This document shows positions 4,587 through 5,751 of a stretch of 5,751 nt of DNA, piece by piece. Each line of letters opens with the position of its first letter. Position 1 is the stretch's first letter. Both the position numbers and the translations under genes were made by a program. The notes below the pieces were generated by a model. That model saw only the letters and a program-made list of their open reading frames with translations. It had not been told where the DNA came from and ran no database searches. Source of the DNA: Planctomycetota bacterium (GTDB taxonomy: Bacteria; Planctomycetota; B143-G9); the NCBI GenBank assembly GCA_003644275.1, contig QNBY01000080.1:1-5751 (forward strand), written 5' to 3'.

Positions 4587-5751
4587 ATGGATATCGACAA
4601 CCTGTATCAGAAGGCCGTGCAGGCGTCGGACGCGGGCAACTACGACTACGCGATCGAGATACTGCAGCAGGTGCTCGTGTTCCGGCCCGACCACGCCAAG
4701 GCCCGCCGGGCGCTGCACACCACGGCCCTGAAGAAGGCCAAGCGGCAGCCCAAGAGCGGCCTGAGCCGCCTTCTCGGGGGCGGGTTCCACCTGCTCATGG
4801 CGAAGTTGCTGAAGGCCTTGAAGAAGTACGAGAAGGCCGTGGCGCACGCCGAGAAGGCCCTTCTGTCCGATCCGGGGAACGTGAACGCGCTCCTGCTGCT
4901 CGCCGAGTGCTGCGCGCTGGCGAACTACTCGGAGTCCGCCATAGACACCTACGAGCGCGTGTTGGAGATGGACCCGAAGAACCCGCGGGCGCTCAAGGCG
5001 CTCGGGAACATATACAGCGAGATGAAGAACATCAAGCGGGCTCTGGAGTGCTTCGAGCAGCTCGTGAAGGTGGCTCCGACGGACAACGAGGCGGCGAAGA
5101 AGCTGCGCGACCTGAGCGCCCTCGAGATAATGGACCGCACCTACACCGACGCCACGGATTACCGCAAGGTGATCCGCGACGAGCGGGAGGCCGAGGCGAT
5201 CCAGGTATCCGAGCACTTCCTGCGCTCCGAGGACGACGTGGAGCGCGCGCTGGTCTTCGCGCTGGAGGAGCTCGAGCGCAAGCCGGACGAGGTGAGGGCG
5301 CTCTTGAAGGTCTCCGATCTCTACCGGCGCAAGGGCGACTTCGACGAGGCCCGCAAGCACCTGGAGCGGGCGATAGAGCTGAATCCCACGGACGCCACGC
5401 TGAAGATGAAGCTCGGCGACCTGGAGATATACCGGCTGGAGCGGGAGCTGAAGGCGCTGAAGGACGAGCTGCGGGCCGCAGGCGGCAAGGACGAGGCGAT
5501 AGAGGCCCGCATCCGGGAGCAGGAGGAGCGCATCCACCGCTTCAAGCTGGAGGAGTACGAGAGGCGCGTGGAGGCCCATCCGACGGACACCGGATTCCGC
5601 TTCACCCTCGGCACGCTGTTGTTCGAGGCCGGGGAGTACGACCGCGCCGTCTCCGAGTTCCAGCAGTCGAGGCGCGACCCGCAGTACCGCGCCCAGTCCC
5701 TCGCCATGCTGGGCCGCTGCTTCCTGAAGAAGGACATGCCCGACCTCGCCA
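4587..5751 (+). CDS. Cytoplasmic TPR/coiled-coil protein (C-terminus beyond window)
   Basis: The frame is open for 388 codons from the ATG at 4587 to the window end, so the gene is 3'-partial. There is no signal peptide or membrane segment; the protein begins with a TPR-like helix pair (1-35). A basic Lys/Arg/Gly-rich linker follows (about 48-66), then canonical TPRs at about 67-97, 99-131 and 133-165. A degenerate segment (168-230) contains the distinctive DRTYTDATDYRKVIRDE (183-199). Another TPR lies at 236-268, a highly charged helix likely to form a coiled coil at 278-330, and further TPRs at 334-366 and from 367 on. TPRs are protein-binding scaffolds, so no enzymatic role is implied. The arrangement recalls a TPR family that I associate with Planctomycetes/Verrucomicrobia-type genomes, from memory only. 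It has its own strong promoter and is divergent from def. It is not a copy of the secreted TPR protein at the window's left end. Confidence 0.87.
   Translation, partial: MDIDNLYQKAVQASDAGNYDYAIEILQQVLVFRPDHAKARRALHTTALKKAKRQPKSGLSRLLGGGFHLLMAKLLKALKKYEKAVAHAEKALLSDPGNVNALLLLAECCALANYSESAIDTYERVLEMDPKNPRALKALGNIYSEMKNIKRALECFEQLVKVAPTDNEAAKKLRDLSALEIMDRTYTDATDYRKVIRDEREAEAIQVSEHFLRSEDDVERALVFALEELERKPDEVRALLKVSDLYRRKGDFDEARKHLERAIELNPTDATLKMKLGDLEIYRLERELKALKDELRAAGGKDEAIEARIREQEERIHRFKLEEYERRVEAHPTDTGFRFTLGTLLFEAGEYDRAVSEFQQSRRDPQYRAQSLAMLGRCFLKKDMPDLA

Noticed and set aside
3885..5579. Very long minus-strand open frame (564 codons) opposite the rightward TPR gene and def
   Set aside because: Its translation is a Leu/Arg/Val-rich low-complexity string without a domain. 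It lies antisense to two clear genes and is a typical high-GC shadow frame.

Overview
The window is high-GC bacterial DNA (roughly two thirds G+C by eye) with dense genes, short overlaps and frequent GTG starts. The def/fmt pair, Shine-Dalgarno sites and sigma70-like promoters mark it as bacterial. Codon use is GC-rich, yet AGG (Arg) and ATA (Ile) recur. The architecture of the rightward TPR gene recalls proteins I associate with Planctomycetes/Verrucomicrobia-like lineages or uncultured relatives. That assignment is weak. I see no mobile element, CRISPR array, tRNA or rRNA.

Layout. A 106-bp divergent intergenic region (4481-4586) splits the window. To its left, on the minus strand, lies a tightly packed cluster: def (peptide deformylase, 4480-3944), fmt (Met-tRNAfMet formyltransferase, 3951-2938; overlaps def by 8 bp) and an M20 metallopeptidase/deacylase (2938-1751; stop and start share one base). 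After a 76-bp gap with a candidate promoter and an inverted repeat come two envelope-type genes: a small membrane-anchored coiled-coil protein (1674-1162) and a secreted TPR protein (1172 to beyond base 1; overlaps its neighbour by 11 bp). To the right, on the plus strand, a cytoplasmic TPR/coiled-coil protein starts at 4587 and runs off the window end.

How the genes work together. Fmt formylates initiator Met-tRNA and Def removes the formyl group from nascent proteins, so that pair is core translation machinery. The M20 enzyme is translationally coupled to them, but its substrate is unknown. The coiled-coil and TPR genes look co-translated and both carry N-terminal export or anchor segments, so they may act as a pair at the cell envelope. 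The most notable non-coding feature is the divergent region. It holds two promoter-like elements in opposite directions, each with a TAGAAT -10 box, a 16-nt spacer and a perfect dyad in that spacer, and def appears to be leaderless or nearly so.
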